From positions 1 to 8,686 of the forward strand of contig JAATVT010000219.1 of NCBI GenBank assembly GCA_014523685.1: a DNA stretch of 8,686 nucleotides, written 5' to 3'. Under the pieces are notes generated by a model, which saw only the letters and a list, made by a program, of their open reading frames with translations, had not been told where the DNA came from and did not search any database. Made by a program: the position numbers and the translations under genes. This stretch comes from Nitrososphaerales archaeon TH5893. GTDB lineage: Archaea > Thermoproteota > Nitrososphaeria > Nitrososphaerales > Nitrososphaeraceae. This document shows, one piece after another, positions 6,100 to 8,686 of the stretch; position 1 is the first letter of the stretch, and each line of letters opens with the position of its first letter.

Positions 6100-6412
6100 G
6101 CCCTGACCCTAGAATCGAATTCACCATACCGACCACCGCACCTGATTATGGATATAGCAAGTCACAGACTTGACTAATTCACATAAAGTCGTACGAGACG
6201 AATCAAGCATATTTCAATGTTTAAAATTGCACATTTAGACAGAATTTCTATTAGAAATACTATCCATATCATGCCTTACCCATAAGATGCTATTAGCAAG
6301 GTATTAAGATCTGCTTTTCTGGTTGAGATAGACATCTTCGAGTTTGGCTTGACTACTTCATCAATGTAAATATTCTTTCAATCTTCAAGGGATACATTTT
6401 TTTCTCCAACCG
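6100..6412 (+). other. Intergenic stretch without a convincing gene
   Basis: All six frames are broken into short pieces here; I see no RNA gene and no transposon trace. The one distinct element is a perfect 15-bp dyad, ATTTCTA-T-TAGAAAT at 6244-6258, with two more matching pairs outside a single mismatch. The downstream half presumably holds the promoter of the gene at 6413. Confidence 0.5.
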
Positions 6413-6661
6413 GTGCATAAATTAATCGTATTGGAATCCCCTGTTCAGTCAGAATCTGGAGGTATCAAGCTGAGAATAGAAAAGATGGTCGTCGACAAAT
6501 TGTATCATTGTATACATGAGGACAAAGTCTTTTTGTTCTATAAGGATGAACAAGACATGTTGCATTGCTATGAAGTTGGGGATGCATCCGCCCAAAAAGA
6601 AATCTCTGAAAATCCCGACCGCCTAGAAAATATATTAAGACGATATGCTGGTTGCGACTGA
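6413..6661 (+). CDS. Conserved-looking small protein upstream of Alba, 82 aa
   Basis: I do not recognise a named family, but the composition is that of a real globular protein. A strand or helix segment at 18-32 (IKLRIEKMVVDKLYH) is followed by a strong strand at 37-44 (DKVFLFYKDE), then MLHCYEVGD (49-57) and a polar C-terminal helix (EISENPDRLENILRRY, 63-78). Cys33, Cys52 and Cys81 and His32, His36 and His51 are spread out and do not form an obvious metal site. The start is GTG at 6413; ATG at 6485 (residue 25) would remove the first 24 residues, including a Ser/Gly-rich part. It ends 58 bp before the Alba start, but Alba appears to have its own promoter inside that gap, so the two need not be one operon. 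Confidence 0.6.
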   Translation: MHKLIVLESPVQSESGGIKLRIEKMVVDKLYHCIHEDKVFLFYKDEQDMLHCYEVGDASAQKEISENPDRLENILRRYAGCD

Positions 6662-6689
6662 ATCCTTCGACAGAATTAGTCAACAAACA

Positions 6690-6697
6690 TTATATTT
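6690..6697 (+). promoter_or_regulatory. TATA box of the Alba gene
   Basis: TTATATTT is centred 26.5 bp before the ATG at 6720, so transcription should begin at or next to that codon. This decides the Alba start in favour of 6720 over the in-frame ATG at 6645, which overlaps the preceding gene. Confidence 0.6.
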
Positions 6698-6719
6698 CAG
6701 CAATGTTCAAGCTCCAGAG

Positions 6720-7025
6720 ATGTCCACAGGCAACGCAAAAACCGATCTCAAAGCAAGCAACGAGGTTTTCATAGGTAAGAAACCTCTGATGACTTACGTG
6801 ACAGCAACTTTGGTACAACTTGCAAATGAGCCAACAGTGATCATTAAAGCGAGAGGAAAAAGTATAACAAGGGCAGTGGATGTTGCCCAGATAATTGTGA
6901 AAAGAATGGATACATTGGGATATAAAATAAGTCAGGTAAAAATCGGCTCGGATGTAGTTAAATCAGACGATGGAAGAACTAGGAATGTGTCTACCATAGA
7001 AATTTCAGTTTCCAGAGAAAAATAA
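6720..7025 (+). CDS. albA: Alba DNA/RNA-binding chromatin protein
   Basis: Alba is a small dimeric nucleic-acid-binding protein that coats DNA and binds RNA in most archaea. At 101 aa the length matches the family. The hallmark IGKKPLMTYV (18-27) carries Lys20 and Lys21, aligning with Lys16/Lys17 of Sulfolobus Alba (Sso10b), the DNA-contacting pair whose Lys16 is acetylated there. VIIKARGKSITRAVD (about 46-60) aligns with the loop and helix around Arg42/Arg44, and the end shows VSTIEISV as in Sso10b. Where Sso10b has Phe60, a residue at the dimer-dimer interface, this protein has Met. The frame is open further upstream to ATG at 6645, but a TATA-like box lies inside that extension and homologues begin near 6720. 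The message is probably leaderless. Confidence 0.96.
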   Translation: MSTGNAKTDLKASNEVFIGKKPLMTYVTATLVQLANEPTVIIKARGKSITRAVDVAQIIVKRMDTLGYKISQVKIGSDVVKSDDGRTRNVSTIEISVSREK

Positions 7026-7823
7026 AGAATTATTTGCAAGATAAATCGCTTAGCGAGTATCCCCGTATCTAGAAGATAATTTAAGGAAAGCCTACACTAC
7101 ATCTTCTGTTTATTATTTGAACCCAGCCGTTACAAAAGTTGCTTCGCATACGTAATTATATGCCTTGTGTACCAGCGTGTAATATTAGATCCAAATTACA
7201 AATCACGCGAAGAAAAATATCTGTTAATCGATACAATATTGAGTCCTCATTACTGAAAACAGATTCTATCAAACGCAAGACTTCTACTGAATCTATGTAA
7301 TTCTACCATCACACCATGGTACGACTTTTGCGACTTACCATTAGTCAGTTGTATCGCGTATCGTCCCGGAGAACACCTAGATATGAAAATTTTATGTCGT
7401 TTGCTTGATTTTTGAACTCTCACATCTTTAACCGTATCAAGTTGGCCCTAACCCGTATTGTAATTCTGCAGGTTTGCAAATCCCACTGCTTTCCTCAGCG
7501 TTATTACATTGTGTAATAGGACATTAAAAATCTACACATAAAATTAGAGTACATGAGATTTTAGGTGAATAAGAATTGACTCAAAATGCCCATTTCGTAC
7601 CGTTATGCGAATCTAATAGAGGTAATAGAAATTCAAGGTGGACTATGCATCAGTATTATTTCCTCTATCCTATTGCTTCTGGATGCAAAAACAAACCGAT
7701 ACATGCCGGCTACCAGGAATAGATAAAGTTATCTACCAAAATTATCTCCTTATTACCGAGATACTTCCTTATAATATCAATCTTATTCTTGGGGAGTCAT
7801 TTTTGATACAAGTAGTATAAACT

Positions 7824-7860
7824 GGAATAGGCAGATTTTTTACCCTATCCTAAATTTTTT
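7824..7860 (+). terminator. Terminator-like hairpin with T run
   Basis: GGAATAGG (7824-7831) pairs with CCTATCC (7844-7850) with one bulged A. The loop contains six T, and a second run of six T follows at 7855-7860. It sits after no recognised gene, so it may end a small RNA or short transcript from the stretch before it. Confidence 0.4.
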
Positions 7861-7868
7861 ATTTATAG
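7861..7868 (+). promoter_or_regulatory. TATA-like box before the 43-aa frame
   Basis: ATTTATAG is centred 24.5 bp before the ATG at 7889, near the spacing of the other leaderless promoters. It shares TTTATAG with the box before the gene at 8077. Confidence 0.35.
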
Positions 7869-7888
7869 CATCGTGTTCTGTAATATCT

Positions 7889-8020
7889 ATGACATCCAAT
7901 AGAATGCTGCTACCATTCCACCTGCGAAAATTCATTTTGCTTCATCCTGCAGTTAATGAATTCTATCGAATTGACAATGTTGATAAATTGCTAAAAAGAG
8001 AAAAAGAAATTGCCTATTGA
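7889..8020 (+). CDS. Possible 43-aa small protein, unknown
   Basis: This short frame is offered as a candidate only. It encodes 43 residues: a hydrophobic and basic first half (MLLPFHLRKFILLH, 6-19), then a polar stretch and a charged helical end (DNVDKLLKREKEIAY, 29-43). It has no signal peptide or Cys. Support comes from a TATA-like box at the right distance for a leaderless mRNA and from a protein-like mix of charged and hydrophobic residues. A second in-frame ATG lies at 7904. It ends 56 bp before the orotate phosphoribosyltransferase gene, which has its own TATA box. A chance frame is quite possible at this length. Confidence 0.3.
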   Translation: MTSNRMLLPFHLRKFILLHPAVNEFYRIDNVDKLLKREKEIAY

Positions 8021-8045
8021 AAAACTCTAGAAAATGAACGAAGAC

Positions 8046-8053
8046 TTTATAGG
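8046..8053 (+). promoter_or_regulatory. TATA box of the orotate phosphoribosyltransferase gene
   Basis: TTTATAGG is centred 27.5 bp before the ATG at 8077, giving a probable leaderless message. A second AT box (CATATATAGG, 8059-8068) is too close to that ATG. Confidence 0.5.
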
Positions 8054-8076
8054 ATCCCATATATAGGCATCATGTA

Positions 8077-8686
8077 ATGGGCGTTGAGGAGATTGAGAAT
8101 GTCTTGACTTCGAGAGAAAATAGACTCAGACCCAGACTAAAGGAGTTTATAAGGAAATACGGAATAGTATTTCGCCACGTAAAATTATCTTCAGAAAAGG
8201 AAACCGACTATTATTATGATATTAAAAAAGTGGCTTTCCATCCAAAGGGGATTCACTTACTTGGGAACTTGTTATTGACTGAGATATCAAAATATCGTCC
8301 GAAATCTGTGGGTGGGTTAGAAATTGGAGCCGCACCGCTAATAACATCTGTAATGATAAAAAGCACTATGGATTGGAAAGATAGAAATGGATTGAATGGC
8401 TTTCTCATAAGAAAGAATCCTAAAAAACACGGATTAGAAAAAAAAATTGAAGGAATTCTTGATTCTCCTGTCGTGATAGTAGACGATGTAGTGACTTCGG
8501 GTCAAAGCATTAAGGACGCAATTGATGCAGTGAATGCTGAGGGATTTAATGTGAAAAGTGTCGTATGCGTTATAGACAGAGAAGAGGAGGGAACTGTAAA
8601 TATATTAAAACAAAACAATATTCGTTATTCTGCACTATTCCAGCACTCAGAATTCAAGCCCTTTATAGAGGAGAGATTAAGATTGA
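8077..8686 (+). CDS. pyrE: Orotate phosphoribosyltransferase (3' end cut by the window)
   Basis: Catalyses orotate plus PRPP to orotidine 5'-monophosphate in pyrimidine synthesis, in the cytoplasm as a dimer. Key motifs are in order: FHPKGIHLLGNLLL (54-67), VGGLEIGAAPLITSV (78-92), the flexible catalytic loop RKNPKKHG (112-119) followed by IEG (124-126), and the PRPP-binding loop VVIVDDVVTSGQS (132-144) with the paired Asp. The loop with KKHG separates this enzyme from other type-I phosphoribosyltransferases. The frame gives 203 codons and is still open at 8686; family members have about 200-220 residues, so only a few codons should be missing. The N-terminal 35 residues before the domain are charged and helical. 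ATG at 8077 is chosen because a TATA-like box lies 27.5 bp upstream. No decarboxylase fusion is visible within the window. Confidence 0.95.
   Translation, partial: MGVEEIENVLTSRENRLRPRLKEFIRKYGIVFRHVKLSSEKETDYYYDIKKVAFHPKGIHLLGNLLLTEISKYRPKSVGGLEIGAAPLITSVMIKSTMDWKDRNGLNGFLIRKNPKKHGLEKKIEGILDSPVVIVDDVVTSGQSIKDAIDAVNAEGFNVKSVVCVIDREEEGTVNILKQNNIRYSALFQHSEFKPFIEERLRL

Larger units (their letters stand above)
7026..7888 (+). other. Gene-poor stretch between Alba and the orotate phosphoribosyltransferase region
   Basis: No convincing protein gene is seen in 863 bp. The longest frames, 46 aa from ATG 7586 and 60 aa from GTG 7638, have no protein-like pattern. There is a short perfect palindrome TATTACA-TTG-TGTAATA at 7502-7518. 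AT-rich boxes at 7523-7531 and 7537-7546 could be promoters, and a hairpin followed by six T lies at 7824-7860, so a short untranslated transcript across roughly 7560-7860 is possible. No match to RNase P RNA, SRP RNA, 5S rRNA or a tRNA was recognised. Confidence 0.45.

Noticed and set aside
6105..6130. T-loop-like sequence suggesting a second tRNA on the minus strand
   Set aside because: The flanking bases do not form a T stem and no acceptor or anticodon stem can be drawn.
6465..6686. Minus-strand frame of 73 aa
   Set aside because: Antisense to the small gene before Alba; composition looks non-coding.
6645..6719. In-frame N-terminal extension of Alba from ATG 6645
   Set aside because: It overlaps the upstream gene, lies across a TATA-like box, and is absent from the usual Alba architecture; ATG 6720 is preferred.
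7638..7820. Plus-strand GTG-started frame of 60 aa, and an overlapping 46-aa frame from ATG 7586
   Set aside because: Neither has a protein-like residue pattern or a well-placed promoter; the terminator-like hairpin just after the longer one keeps a small transcript possible but does not prove coding.

Overview
The window looks like chromosomal DNA of an ammonia-oxidising archaeon (Thaumarchaeota/Nitrososphaerota). The evidence is an Alba chromatin protein, an archaeal type-II methionine aminopeptidase, a DUF99 protein, an archaeal orotate phosphoribosyltransferase, an exosortase-fold protein of the archaeal kind, and many TATA-like boxes about 25-29 bp before start codons, as expected for leaderless mRNAs. 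AT-rich DNA, low coding density and many small orphan genes fit the Nitrososphaerales/Nitrosocosmicus side best, but that placement is an inference. No rRNA, CRISPR array, insertion sequence or phage gene is visible.

Layout. 1-631: a protein made of a long Asn/Ser/Thr-rich segment joined to only the central, Cys-bearing domain of a UDP-sugar dehydrogenase. 796-1233: an SRPBCC (START-like) protein. 1329-2225 (minus): methionine aminopeptidase, whose promoter region is shared with a divergent tRNA-Pro(UGG) at 2326-2399. 2613-3945: four small genes of unknown function, including a 58-aa ribbon-helix-helix-like protein and a very basic 64-aa protein. 4161-4784: DUF99. 5055-6035: an archaeosortase-like membrane protein with Ser where the nucleophilic Cys is expected. 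6413-7025: a small conserved-looking protein followed by Alba. 7026-7888: a long stretch with no convincing protein gene but with a terminator-like hairpin. 7889-8020: a possible 43-aa gene. 8077-8686: orotate phosphoribosyltransferase, running off the right edge.

The genes do not form one pathway. They are mostly single transcription units for housekeeping tasks: N-terminal Met removal, proline decoding, chromatin and RNA binding, and pyrimidine synthesis. I see no defence or mobile system. The best leads are the Cys-less archaeosortase, the isolated dehydrogenase core domain, and the gene-poor stretch before the orotate phosphoribosyltransferase gene.
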